35,699 nucleotides of DNA from Chloroflexota bacterium (GCA_019873735.1 JAIOAQ010000031.1:1-35699); one strand, 5' to 3'; shown: positions 8,769 through 16,776, numbered from the stretch's first letter. Notes: generated by a model not told the origin, from the sequence alone. A program made the numbers and translations.

Positions 8769-8799
8769 TGTCTGCTGAATCTATCAAGCAGGAAGACAG

Positions 8800-9501
8800 A
8801 TGGAAACAATCACCATTTTAGTTGTAGATGACCATCCTCTTTTCAGGCAGGGCGTGGTAGAAGCCCTGAGCCTGGAGCCGGATTTTCACATTGTAGGGCA
8901 GGCATCCGACGGGCAAACCGCCTTGCAGTTAATTCGTTCCCTGCGTCCCCAGGTAGCCGTTTTGGATGTCAACCTTCCCGGCCTGAACGGACAGCAGATC
9001 ACTTATCAGGTCACTCAAGAGAAACTGCCGACCCGCATCCTGCTCTTGACCGGCTATGACGACGAAGAGCAGGCGCTTCACGCTGCCCTGGCCGGTGCGG
9101 CTGCCTATTGCGCCAAAGACATTGATCCCAAACAACTGGCAGATACCATTCGTGCGATTGCTGCCGGAAAATACGTGGTCTGTGGGCAGACCTTTACGAT
9201 CGGCGATTTCAAACACTGGATTGAAACCCAGATTGAGACTGCCCGTCGTCCTTACAGCGAACCGGGTAGCCCCTTTCACCCGCTATCCGACCGCGAAATG
9301 GAAGTGCTGGCCTATGTTGTGCGTGGCATGAGCAACAAAGAGATTGCGACCGTCCTTGGCATTAGCCATCAGACGGTCAAAAACCACGTGACCTCTATCC
9401 TGCGCAAATTTGGCGTAGAAGACCGGACGCAAGCGGTTGTTTACGCCCTGAAACGCGGTTGGGTCAAATTGCAGGATACCACCCTTAAATCACAGGAGTA
9501 A
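8800..9501 (+). CDS. NarL/LuxR-family response regulator
   Basis: A 233-residue two-component response regulator. The receiver domain (about 1-125) has the acidic pocket Asp10/Asp11, phospho-acceptor Asp56 (AVLDVNLPG), Thr84 and Lys106. The C-terminal LuxR-type DNA-binding domain (about 165-230) contains LSDREMEVLAYVVRGMSNKE and SHQTVKNHVTSILRK. The gene lies 5 nt upstream of the histidine kinase gene and the two should form one operon and one signalling pair. AGGAAG lies 8 nt before the ATG. The target is unknown; the next transcription unit encodes an Flp pilin and is a reasonable candidate. Confidence 0.95.
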   Translation: METITILVVDDHPLFRQGVVEALSLEPDFHIVGQASDGQTALQLIRSLRPQVAVLDVNLPGLNGQQITYQVTQEKLPTRILLLTGYDDEEQALHAALAGAAAYCAKDIDPKQLADTIRAIAAGKYVVCGQTFTIGDFKHWIETQIETARRPYSEPGSPFHPLSDREMEVLAYVVRGMSNKEIATVLGISHQTVKNHVTSILRKFGVEDRTQAVVYALKRGWVKLQDTTLKSQE

Positions 9502-9506
9502 GAGCA

Positions 9507-10553
9507 ATGCCTAATCAGCCTGTTGAAGCCCTGCCATCGGGTACAGAACTCAACCTGGATGCTGAACTCGAAGACGTTGAACGTTCTCTGCGCGAGATCA
9601 CGTTGATGCTTGAGCAAAGTCAAAATGAAGTTAACAAACTTACGCAGCGCAACGCCGCAATTACATCTCATGTGCAACAGCTGCTGGCACAGGCCGACAG
9701 GATAACGTTAGAGGAATTGCGCATGGCTTACGAATCGGCCATGGATGCCCAGCAGCGTTTGTTGTTGATGCGTGGACAACTGGAAAAACTGCAAGGGGAT
9801 AAATCTCACCTGGAACGGCTCAGGGCCGTCCTCATGCAGGCGCGGAGTCTCTCTGTTTCTGATCGGGCCTCGGGCGTCAGCGGCGGGAGCAAAGGCGCCT
9901 TGCGAAGCGTGGAGATGCTGGTCAATGCCCAAGAGGCCGAACGTCAGCGCCTCTCGCGGCAGATGCATGATGGGCCGGCGCAGGCCCTCTCCAACTTCAT
10001 CTTGCAAGCCGAGATCGCCATGCGCCTTTTGGATGTGGACCCTGGTCAGGCGCGCGAAGAGTTGAACAACCTCAAGGTCGCGGCAATGAACACCTTTCAG
10101 AAGGTGCGCAATTTCATCTTTGAATTGCGTCCCATGATGCTGGATGATTTAGGCTTGATTCCCACCATTCGCCGCTATGCCGATACGTTCAAAGAGCAGG
10201 CCGGACTGGATGTCAGTGTCGTCGTTTCTGGGGCCGAGCGCCGGCTGGAGCCTTATCTGGAAGTGATGATTTTCCGCGCCTTGCAGGAGCTGCTTGGCAA
10301 TGCTGCGCGTCATGGCGAAGCCACCCTGGTGAAAGTACATGTGGATGTTGGCGAGAATCAGGTCAAACTCACGGTGGATGACAATGGCAAAGGCTTTGAC
10401 CTGGAAACCGCTTCTAATAATGGATTGGGCCTGAAACTAATTCGTGAACGCGTGGAAATGATGGGCGGTTCCTTTGAACTGGACAGTACCCCAGGCAAAG
10501 GAACGCGGGTGTTTTTTGTCGTTCCGGCTGCTGCATACATTTCAGAATCGTAA
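9507..10553 (+). CDS. Soluble DegS-type sensor histidine kinase
   Basis: A 348-residue kinase with no membrane helix. Residues about 17-112 are strongly heptad-like and predicted coiled coil, as in the sensor region of DegS. HisKA_3 dimerisation follows with His154 in RQRLSRQMHDGPAQALS. The HATPase domain shows LLGNAARHGEA (N box), VDDNGKGFD (G1) and NGLGLKLIRERV (G2). The lack of membrane segments means the signal is probably cytoplasmic or passed on by a partner protein. It is translated directly after its cognate regulator. A weak terminator-like hairpin follows the stop. Confidence 0.93.
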   Translation: MPNQPVEALPSGTELNLDAELEDVERSLREITLMLEQSQNEVNKLTQRNAAITSHVQQLLAQADRITLEELRMAYESAMDAQQRLLLMRGQLEKLQGDKSHLERLRAVLMQARSLSVSDRASGVSGGSKGALRSVEMLVNAQEAERQRLSRQMHDGPAQALSNFILQAEIAMRLLDVDPGQAREELNNLKVAAMNTFQKVRNFIFELRPMMLDDLGLIPTIRRYADTFKEQAGLDVSVVVSGAERRLEPYLEVMIFRALQELLGNAARHGEATLVKVHVDVGENQVKLTVDDNGKGFDLETASNNGLGLKLIRERVEMMGGSFELDSTPGKGTRVFFVVPAAAYISES

Positions 10554-10575
10554 ATTCAAACTTTACATTTTTGTA

Positions 10576-10593
10576 ACCCTCGAAGGGTCTTTT
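10576..10593 (+). terminator. Weak terminator-like hairpin after the kinase
   Basis: ACCCT and AGGGT pair as a 5-bp stem around CGA, followed by CTTTT. It is short for an intrinsic terminator, but lies right after the two-component operon and upstream of an independent promoter. Confidence 0.4.
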
Positions 10594-10597
10594 CTAC

Positions 10598-10625
10598 TTG
10601 CTTTTTCTATTCATTCCCGTATAAT
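10598..10625 (+). promoter_or_regulatory. Predicted sigma-70 promoter of the Flp pilin gene
   Basis: TTGCTT (10598-10603), a 16-bp spacer and a perfect TATAAT (10620-10625) precede the pilin start by about 60 bp. With the strong ribosome site and terminator this makes a self-contained unit that looks highly expressed. Confidence 0.68.
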
Positions 10626-10684
10626 GTAATCATCTTCAGGCCCCCGCTTGAAGAAATCCAAATCCGGAAAGGAGGTGAAAGTCC

Positions 10685-10846
10685 ATGTTGTTCGCTCCGA
10701 AGGAAAAGGGCCAGGGTCTTGTTGAGTACGCGTTGATTCTTGTTTTGGTTGCCATTGTGGTTATTGTGGCTCTGCGTCTGCTTGGCCCCACGATCTCTAC
10801 CATCTTCACTGACATCAACACCGAACTGGGTGGCGCTGGTGGCTAA
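10685..10846 (+). CDS. Flp/Fap-type pilin subunit
   Basis: A 53-residue protein, too short for most ORF cut-offs. A brief basic leader is followed by KGQGLVEYALILVLV, the classic class IVb Flp pilin motif. Prepilin peptidase would cut after a Gly of the leader and expose a Glu5-like residue ahead of one long hydrophobic helix (about 12-34). The tail is TDINTELGGAGG. The ribosome site AAAGGAGGTG (10668-10677) is a near-perfect match to anti-SD. No Tad ATPase, platform or TadV peptidase gene is in the window, so the assembly machine must lie elsewhere. Its surface role in adhesion is known for the family; here it is inferred. Confidence 0.9.
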   Translation: MLFAPKEKGQGLVEYALILVLVAIVVIVALRLLGPTISTIFTDINTELGGAGG

Positions 10847-10874
10847 TTCGCTGCCTTACCCATGAAACTGCAAG

Positions 10875-10907
10875 GTGAGACTCTGTTCAACAGGGTCTCA
10901 CTTTTTT
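10875..10907 (+). terminator. Rho-independent terminator of the pilin gene
   Basis: GTGAGAC (10875-10881) pairs with GTCTCAC (10895-10901), extended by CTG/CAG across one mismatch, and TTTTTT follows. It stands about 28 nt after the pilin stop codon. Confidence 0.9.
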
Positions 10908-10924
10908 AAACATCATTTATTATT

Positions 10925-12418
10925 ATGATGATGAGACAGCACATGCTACCCCTGCGGCTGAAAATAGAACACTTATGGGCATTGGTGGTGCTGAGCGGGG
11001 TTTTTGTATTCGTCAATACGCATCCCATTCGTCCAAACGATTTTTGGTTTCACCTGGCTTATGGCCGGATTTTGGCGCAAACCGGCCAAATCCCAACCCT
11101 GGATGTATTCTCCTTTACCGTGGAGGGGCAGCCTTATCTGCCCGTCTATAATTACTGGCTGGCTCAGTGGCTGCTGTATCATCTGTTTCGTTTGGGCGGC
11201 GCAGAGTGGAGCATTCTGGTCTCCAGCCTTCTGGTGACATTCACCTATGCACTCATCCTGTGGCTGGGCCTGCGCCAGACTGGCAACTGGCGTCTGGCTG
11301 CGGCTGGCGCCTTGTTTGCGGCTGCAGCGGGGATCACCAATTGGAATATCCGCCCGCAATTGTTGGTCTATCCACTGGCGGCGCTGTGCATGCTGGGAAT
11401 CGAATCCTTTCGGGCGGGTGTTAAACGCCTGGTGTGGGCAGGCTCATTATTTGTGGTCATGGTGCTATGGGTCAATTCTCACGCCACGTTTTTCATTCCT
11501 GTCGCGCTTGCCGCTTTTTGGCTGGCAGAGGCTGCCTTTCATGCTTTACGCCGGCAGAAAATCGCCCTTCTTTTGCCGCCGCTGACATTATTGACGGTTT
11601 TACTGGCCGGCACACTGGTCAACCCGCGCGGCTTTGGCGTGTATGCTTATGTTTTGAATATGCCGCGCATTCCCTCCGTACAGAATTACATTTACGAGTG
11701 GCAGCCGACTTCACTGCATACACTTGAGGGAAGATTGCTCTTTGCCTTGCTTGCCGCCCTCCTGCTCACCTGGCTGGCCGCGCGGCCGCGGCTGACGCTC
11801 TCACAGGGGTTATCCCTGCTCTTTTTTGCGGCGCTGGGACTGCGTTATGGGCGAGCCGTCATCTGGTTCGGCCTGACCCAGGCTCCTCTTTTTGTCGTCA
11901 TGTTACAGAGGCTCAGCCTTCGAATGTCCAGTCCGCCGCGCACAACGCGGGCGGAGGTGCCTGTCTTTAATGCTGCCTTTGCCATTATTCTGCTTTTCCT
12001 GGCGCTGGCCTCGGTGCCCTGGCTGCGAAAGTACTGGCCGCTGTCTCCAGAGAAGCGTGATATTTACGCTTCTGAAACGCCGGTAGAGGCTGTGACCTTT
12101 TTAGAGAAACAGGGCCTGCCCCGCCGTGTTTTTTCCGATATCGGCTTTAGCAGTTATCTGATGTGGGCCTGCGGACCGGAGTGCCAGGTCTTTGCTGACC
12201 CGCGCTTTGACCTCTACCCGACCGAGATCTGGTCCGACTATCTTCAGATAAGCGCCGCTCAAGGCGACTGGGAAGCAAAATTGCACAAGTATGATGTGCA
12301 GGCATTGCTCCTTTTGCCCAAAACGCAAAAGGGACTGATCGAAGCGGCGCAGCACGCTTCAGATTGGAGACAGGTGTATCAAGATGGCGTGGCAGTGGCT
12401 TTTGTGCGCGACGAATAG
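10925..12418 (+). CDS. GT-C-like polytopic membrane protein
   Basis: A 497-residue protein with about ten to twelve membrane helices and a soluble C-terminal domain (about 390-497). Near the N-terminus the outer loop NDFWFHLAYGRILAQTGQIP and the later YNYWLAQWLLY resemble the catalytic loop region of GT-C-type lipid-linked sugar transferases, but I cannot name a family. The C-terminal part (SDIGFSSYLMWACGPECQVF, DPRFDLYP) is a pattern seen in such proteins. Three consecutive in-frame ATGs (10925, 10928, 10931) leave the start uncertain by a few residues and no clear ribosome site is seen. It comes after the pilin terminator, so it needs its own promoter. Envelope glycosylation is the likely role. 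Confidence 0.6.
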   Translation: MMMRQHMLPLRLKIEHLWALVVLSGVFVFVNTHPIRPNDFWFHLAYGRILAQTGQIPTLDVFSFTVEGQPYLPVYNYWLAQWLLYHLFRLGGAEWSILVSSLLVTFTYALILWLGLRQTGNWRLAAAGALFAAAAGITNWNIRPQLLVYPLAALCMLGIESFRAGVKRLVWAGSLFVVMVLWVNSHATFFIPVALAAFWLAEAAFHALRRQKIALLLPPLTLLTVLLAGTLVNPRGFGVYAYVLNMPRIPSVQNYIYEWQPTSLHTLEGRLLFALLAALLLTWLAARPRLTLSQGLSLLFFAALGLRYGRAVIWFGLTQAPLFVVMLQRLSLRMSSPPRTTRAEVPVFNAAFAIILLFLALASVPWLRKYWPLSPEKRDIYASETPVEAVTFLEKQGLPRRVFSDIGFSSYLMWACGPECQVFADPRFDLYPTEIWSDYLQISAAQGDWEAKLHKYDVQALLLLPKTQKGLIEAAQHASDWRQVYQDGVAVAFVRDE

Positions 12419-12451
12419 CCCGCGAGTTTGTCTTGATCTGCGTTAGAAATT

Positions 12452-13999
12452 CTACGCTGTACCCTGCTTTCTCTTTCGTGCTCCCTTTCCCCCCTTTGCA
12501 TGCACGAGATACGGTGGCATATCAATCACCTGCAGGCGGCATTTCTCCGCGTCTAAAATCTTGAACCACAGGCCTGGGTAATTCGTGGCGAACTGTTCCG
12601 CCGTCAGGGTGGAGGTCAAAACCGTTGGCAGGCCGGAATAATAACGGTAATTGAGAATCTGAGTCAGTTTGTCCTCTGCCCAGGTGGAACTGGTACCGCT
12701 TTCCTTCAAATCATCGAGGATGAGCAGCGGGGTGGTCTTGATTTCGTTGAAACGCCGGTCAAAGGAAACGTCTGACTTGGGGCTGAACGTCTGGCGCAGA
12801 TAATCGAGCAGGTCGGCGACTTCAACGAGAATGGCCTGCCCGCCCAGGTCGAGACGGTAGTTGCCAATCGCCGCGGCCAGATGGGTTTTGCCGCAGAAGG
12901 AGCCGCCGAGCAGCACCAGCCAGCCCTGCGGTTCTTCGGCAAAGGCCACCGCAGCGTTCACCGCCTTGCGCAGCGACTTCAGGTCCTCTTCCGTCACCGT
13001 GACGCGGGTGACTTGTTTCTCCCTGACCTTGTTGCCAAAGCGATCCTGTTTCTCCACCGTGACGGTTGTAACGGCTTCCTTACCCAGTTCATCTTCCCGC
13101 GTCTCAAAGTTCCTGAAGGTCATCGCCTTGATTTCGGGCAGAGAGAGCATGGAAATGCCGGGGTTGCTCGTCTCGGTGGGACGGCGGTAATCGGGCGCGG
13201 TGATCTGCACCCGCCGGACGAATTCCTCGTCCTGCAGGCGCGAGCGGATGCGGCTTTCGATTTCGTCCAGCATCAGGTTGGTGGTGATGACGGTCGGCAG
13301 TTTGTTGATGTAACGGTAATTGATGATTTGGAACAATTTTTCCTGCGCCCAGCCGGTGGCGTTTTGCGTGCCGAAGTCGTCCAGCACCAGCAGGTCGGCG
13401 TTGCGCACTTCTTCGAAGCGCGCTTCAAAGGTGGTCTCCGGGTCGCTAAAGGCGAAGCGCAGGGTATCCAGCAGGTCAGGGACGGTGATGAAGAGCGTCG
13501 GCGTTCCCATGTTCACGGCGAAATTGGCGATTGCCGCGGCTAGGTGAGTCTTGCCGCAGCCGTATCCGCCCTCCAGCAGCAGCCAGCCCTGGGGGTGACG
13601 GGCAAAATTCTCGGCCGCTTCTTTGGCTGTTTCGAGGCTGTGAATATCCTGGGACGTCATGAATTTTGCTTTTGGGTTGCCCTTCGGGTCGAAATTTTCA
13701 AAGGTCAAATGACTCAGGCGGTCGAGGCGGCTCATCTCAAACAGGCGCGCCCGCGCCCCGGCGGCAATCTCGCTTGCCCGGCAGACGCACGGCTCCAGCC
13801 GGCCAAAGCGCGGGTCGCCCGGCGGCACATCGTAACGCACATAGCCCACGCCGTGACAATACTCGCAATTCGGATCGCCCAGGGTGGGGGCCGCGCTTTG
13901 TGGGCGCGCGGCGCGATCAGTCTCGGAGATATTCGGAGAACTCGCCTTCGGAATAGCGGCGGCTTTCTTGAGCGTCTCGTTTATCCTGCTTTTGGGCAT
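12452..13999 (-). CDS. Tandem DnaC/DnaI-like AAA+ helicase loader
   Basis: A 515-residue protein with two copies of the DnaC/DnaI-type ATPase core in one chain. An N-terminal zinc-ribbon-like part has Cys45, Cys48, Cys71 and Cys73. Module 1: Walker A GGYGCGKT (144-151), Walker B LLVLDDFG (203-210), sensor ITTN (238-241) and the arginine box SRIRSRL (249-255). Module 2: Walker A GGSFCGKT (365-372), Walker B LLILDD (425-430), sensor region LTSTL, but the arginine box is replaced by YPGLWFKIL. A charged linker (about 300-345) joins them. The tail is basic. Its job, by context, is loading DnaB on DNA. It starts inside the DnaD-like gene (83-nt overlap), supported by AAGAAGG just upstream. A single-module loader is about 240-310 residues, so this is a fused duplication. 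Confidence 0.88.
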   Translation of the reverse strand: MPKSRINETLKKAAAIPKASSPNISETDRAARPQSAAPTLGDPNCEYCHGVGYVRYDVPPGDPRFGRLEPCVCRASEIAAGARARLFEMSRLDRLSHLTFENFDPKGNPKAKFMTSQDIHSLETAKEAAENFARHPQGWLLLEGGYGCGKTHLAAAIANFAVNMGTPTLFITVPDLLDTLRFAFSDPETTFEARFEEVRNADLLVLDDFGTQNATGWAQEKLFQIINYRYINKLPTVITTNLMLDEIESRIRSRLQDEEFVRRVQITAPDYRRPTETSNPGISMLSLPEIKAMTFRNFETREDELGKEAVTTVTVEKQDRFGNKVREKQVTRVTVTEEDLKSLRKAVNAAVAFAEEPQGWLVLLGGSFCGKTHLAAAIGNYRLDLGGQAILVEVADLLDYLRQTFSPKSDVSFDRRFNEIKTTPLLILDDLKESGTSSTWAEDKLTQILNYRYYSGLPTVLTSTLTAEQFATNYPGLWFKILDAEKCRLQVIDMPPYLVHAKGGKGARKRKQGTA

Positions 14000-14564
14000 G
14001 ACCTTCTTCCTTCCAGCGTTTCAGGATGGCCTCAACATACTTCCAGTTGCGCTTGTTTCGTTCAACCGCGATCTGAATGGCTTCGACAATCCATTCTGCC
14101 GGGTAAATTTGCTCGGCCTCTTTGAGCGTCTCGGCCAGGAGAGGCGTCAGCGGGCCGATGTTTTCTTCATACAGGCGGAAGACATTTGGCCGCTCGCGCG
14201 GCGGCCCGGAGGCAGGTTTGTCGTGCGGATGCCAGATGCCGTTGCGGATGGCTTCACACGCGGCCCGGCCGCGCGGGCTGTTCAGGAAGTAGAATACGTC
14301 CGGGTCTCGCCGGACCCGGATCAGGGTCCCGCGTGAGACGGTTTTGTCCAGGCCCGAGCGTAGTTCCTCCTCGCTCAAGCCCAATGGCTCAAAGTCTGAC
14401 GGGCTGAGAGCGTGAAACGGTCCCTCCATGCGGGCTACTCGCCACAAGGCATAGAGCAGGATTTTCAATTCGTTCAGATCGTCAAAGTCTGCCAGGCTGC
14501 GGAAAAGGCTATCTGGCAACGGGGCAAAGGTCTCTTTTTCGCTGAAGCCGGGAAATTTCTTCAT
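13917..14564 (-). CDS. DnaD-like primosome protein
   Basis: A 215-residue protein with two parts. Residues about 25-100 look like a winged-helix domain (LNELKILLYALWRVARMEG through RRDPDVFYFLNS). Residues about 130-190 form a DnaD/DnaB2-type domain with YEENIGPLTPLL, WIVEAIQIAVERN and the hallmark NWKYVEAILKRW (173-184). DnaD proteins in Firmicutes remodel DNA and recruit the helicase at origins and restart forks. Here the gene lies 7 nt after dnaB and its end overlaps the loader gene, so helicase, DnaD-like factor and loader are made together. The C-terminal 30 residues are polar and probably flexible. Confidence 0.83.
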   Translation of the reverse strand: MKKFPGFSEKETFAPLPDSLFRSLADFDDLNELKILLYALWRVARMEGPFHALSPSDFEPLGLSEEELRSGLDKTVSRGTLIRVRRDPDVFYFLNSPRGRAACEAIRNGIWHPHDKPASGPPRERPNVFRLYEENIGPLTPLLAETLKEAEQIYPAEWIVEAIQIAVERNKRNWKYVEAILKRWKEEGHAQKQDKRDAQESRRYSEGEFSEYLRD

Positions 14565-14571
14565 AGGCGGT

Positions 14572-15966
14572 TTAAATCTCGGCTAAGTCGACGCGCCGGG
14601 TAGCAGCGTTTTCGAATTTGGCCAGGCTTGGACGGAAAATCAATTCCACCGATCCAACCGGGCCGTTGCGGTGCTTGGCCACCATGATTTCGGCAATGTT
14701 TTGCTTGGCCGTATCCTTTTCGTACTGATCGGGGCGGTAGATGAACATGACGACGTCGGCATCCTGTTCGAGCGAACCCGATTCTCTCAAATCCGAAAGG
14801 ACGGGCCTTTTGTCTGTCCTCTGTTCCACCGCGCGGGACAACTGCGCGGCAGCCAGCACAGGCACATTGAGTTCCCGCGCCAGGACTTTCAGGTTGCGCG
14901 AAATGTACGAGACCTCTTGAACGCGGTTTTCGGTACGCGTGTCGCCGCCCATGAGTTGCAGGTAATCAAGGATGATGAGGTCAAGGCCATATTCCAAATG
15001 TAAGCGGCGGCATTTGGTGCGCAGTTGCAAGGGTGTGATTGCAGGCGTATCATCCAGGAAGATGTGGGTATCTGAGAAGACTTCGATGGCGTGGGTGAAG
15101 AGCGGCCAGTCTTCATCAGTTAACTTACCGGTGCGCAGACGCTGGCTGTCAATGCCGGTTTCCTGGGCAATCAGACGCTGGGCCACCTGTTCGTTGGACA
15201 TTTCCAGCGAAAAGATGGCGACATGTTTTTTGTGAATCAAAGCCGCATTGCGGGCTACGGAGAGCAGAAAGCCGGTCTTGCCTTGTCCGGGGCGGCCGGC
15301 AATAATGATCAGGTCTGAAGCCTGCAGGCCTGAGAGCAGGCGGTCAAGGTCAATGAAGCCGGTCGGCACCCCAAAGATTTCCTCATCGCGGCGGGCCAGT
15401 TCGTCAATGCGGTCATAGACTTCAGACATTACCTGACGCACCGGCTGAACATCGCGCTTGAGCCGTCGTTCGGAAACATTGAAGATGGCTTTTTCGGCCT
15501 CGCTCAAGACGGTGTCAATCAAGTTTTCTTCGGTGTAGGCGAGTGAGGCCACCTGATTGGCGGCATGGATCATCTTCCGCCGCAAAGAGTGCGCTTCCAC
15601 CACGCGCCCGTAGGCCTCGGCATGCAGCGAAGAGGGCACTTGATTGACCAGGGCGGTGAGATAGGCCGGGCCGCCGATCTCTCCCAGTTGTCCCACGCGG
15701 TCCAGTTCTTCGGTGACGGTCAACAGGTCAATTGGAATGCGTTGTTCGTGCAGGCGTGTAAAGGCCTCCCAAATCCAACGCAGGCGGTGAATGTAGAAAT
15801 CCTCTGCCTGCAGGAATGAGGCAACGTCATAATAGACTTCGGGATTAATCAAAACCGCCCCAATGACAGCCTCTTCCGCCTCGCGGCTGTGAGGAATGCC
15901 AGGGGCAGCCGAAAGAGCAGGCGGGTTATCGGGATATGGCATGTCGGGAGGCGGTAAGTCACTCAT
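14572..15966 (-). CDS. dnaB: Replicative DNA helicase DnaB
   Basis: The 464-residue hexameric helicase that unwinds DNA at the replication fork. The N-terminal primase-interaction domain spans about 25-130 (EEAVIGAVLINPE, EDFYIHRLRWIWEAF). The RecA-like motor follows: VPTGFIDLDRLLSGLQASDL, Walker A GRPGQGKT (224-231), SLEMSNEQ, Walker B LIILDYLQL (329-337), AAAQLSRAVEQR and the conserved SDLRESGSLEQDADVVMFIYR. No intein interrupts the Walker A site, a common insertion point in this gene. It begins in an ATGA overlap with the bifunctional nuclease gene and is followed 7 nt later by the DnaD-like gene. Confidence 0.97.
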   Translation of the reverse strand: MSDLPPPDMPYPDNPPALSAAPGIPHSREAEEAVIGAVLINPEVYYDVASFLQAEDFYIHRLRWIWEAFTRLHEQRIPIDLLTVTEELDRVGQLGEIGGPAYLTALVNQVPSSLHAEAYGRVVEAHSLRRKMIHAANQVASLAYTEENLIDTVLSEAEKAIFNVSERRLKRDVQPVRQVMSEVYDRIDELARRDEEIFGVPTGFIDLDRLLSGLQASDLIIIAGRPGQGKTGFLLSVARNAALIHKKHVAIFSLEMSNEQVAQRLIAQETGIDSQRLRTGKLTDEDWPLFTHAIEVFSDTHIFLDDTPAITPLQLRTKCRRLHLEYGLDLIILDYLQLMGGDTRTENRVQEVSYISRNLKVLARELNVPVLAAAQLSRAVEQRTDKRPVLSDLRESGSLEQDADVVMFIYRPDQYEKDTAKQNIAEIMVAKHRNGPVGSVELIFRPSLAKFENAATRRVDLAEI

Positions 15967-16553
15967 GGCTGTTGGGGCTTATCGGGCTGATCATCGTCTT
16001 TCTGGTCGTCGTCTTTCTTTTCTTGCTCGAGTTTTTCGAGGAAGTCTTCAAAGACAGAGAGCCGGTCCTCACCCGGTTCTGACGGGGTGGAAGCAGCCGA
16101 GGCGGGGGCGCTTGAAGCCTGGGGGGCCTCCTCCCGCAGGTTCTGTTCCGGTACAAAGCCGGCACTGTCCATGACGTCTTTGCTGACCAGGATGGGGACA
16201 TGCGCGCGCACAGCCAGGGCAATCGCATCGGATGGACGCGAGTCAATGGCAATCGTACGTCCATTCACTTCTGCCACGATGCTGCCGTAGTAAATGTCCT
16301 CTCGCAGAGAAACGATCTCTACCCGCTGGAGAATAGCATTGAAGGCAGCAAACACATTTTTGAGCAGGTCATGCGTGAGTGGACGAATCATCTCAATTTC
16401 CTGCAGGGCAACCGTAATGGCTTCGGCTTCGTATGGCCCGACCCAGATGGTCAGATACCGATCGGTGCCTACCTGGCGCAGGACAACCACGCGCTGGGGA
16501 GACATCAGGCTGGCGCGCACACTATCAATTTCTACTTCTACGAATCCGGACAT
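15963..16553 (-). CDS. Bifunctional nuclease family protein (DUF151)
   Basis: A 196-residue member of the DUF151/BFN family, the domain also found in a thermophile bifunctional nuclease with DNase and RNase activity. Family motifs are YLTIWVGPYEAEAI, REDIYYGSIVAEVNG and the strongly conserved DSRPSDAIALAVR. A low-complexity acidic tail rich in Ala, Ser, Pro, then Glu, Lys and Asp follows from about residue 145. A longer reading exists from a TTG at 16586; the ATG at 16553 is chosen because GGAG lies 7 nt upstream and the family begins at about this point. Stop and dnaB start overlap as ATGA, making it first gene of the replication operon. Whether it acts in replication is unknown. Confidence 0.86.
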   Translation of the reverse strand: MSGFVEVEIDSVRASLMSPQRVVVLRQVGTDRYLTIWVGPYEAEAITVALQEIEMIRPLTHDLLKNVFAAFNAILQRVEIVSLREDIYYGSIVAEVNGRTIAIDSRPSDAIALAVRAHVPILVSKDVMDSAGFVPEQNLREEAPQASSAPASAASTPSEPGEDRLSVFEDFLEKLEQEKKDDDQKDDDQPDKPQQP

Positions 16554-16681
16554 TTTTTCTCCAGTCCATTGGGGCAATTTGAACAAAAAGACTCTGGTGT
16601 TTCAAAGGGCGGTGGCAGCAGAGTCGGCGGGATGTCGGATGGCTTATTTTAACCCAAGTTCTTCTGATGAACTTATTTTAG

Positions 16682-16776
16682 CACAAAGGGGGAGTGGCTA
16701 AACTCGTGGGCTTTTTTGCGAATTTGCCCTTGAAAACAGGTCAAAAGCCCACCCAAATAGCCACTCCCCACAAAGG
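16682..16776. repeat. Large palindrome between 8-bp direct repeats
   Basis: GGGGAGTGGCTA (16689-16700) pairs perfectly with TAGCCACTCCCC (16758-16769). After a symmetric 5/5 internal loop, GTGGGCTTTT (16706-16715) pairs with AAAAGCCCAC (16743-16752). Identical octamers CACAAAGG flank it (16682-16689 and 16769-16776). It lies between two divergent genes, where a terminator is not expected, and looks like a second, unrelated miniature inserted element. Confidence 0.75.

Noticed and set aside
12881..13543. 220-codon plus-strand ORF antisense to the loader
   Set aside because: It mirrors the GC-rich codons of the well-supported loader gene and has no recognisable domain.
14572..15966. Possible intein or insertion in dnaB
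   Set aside because: Walker A and flanking motifs are continuous and the length is that of an uninterrupted DnaB.
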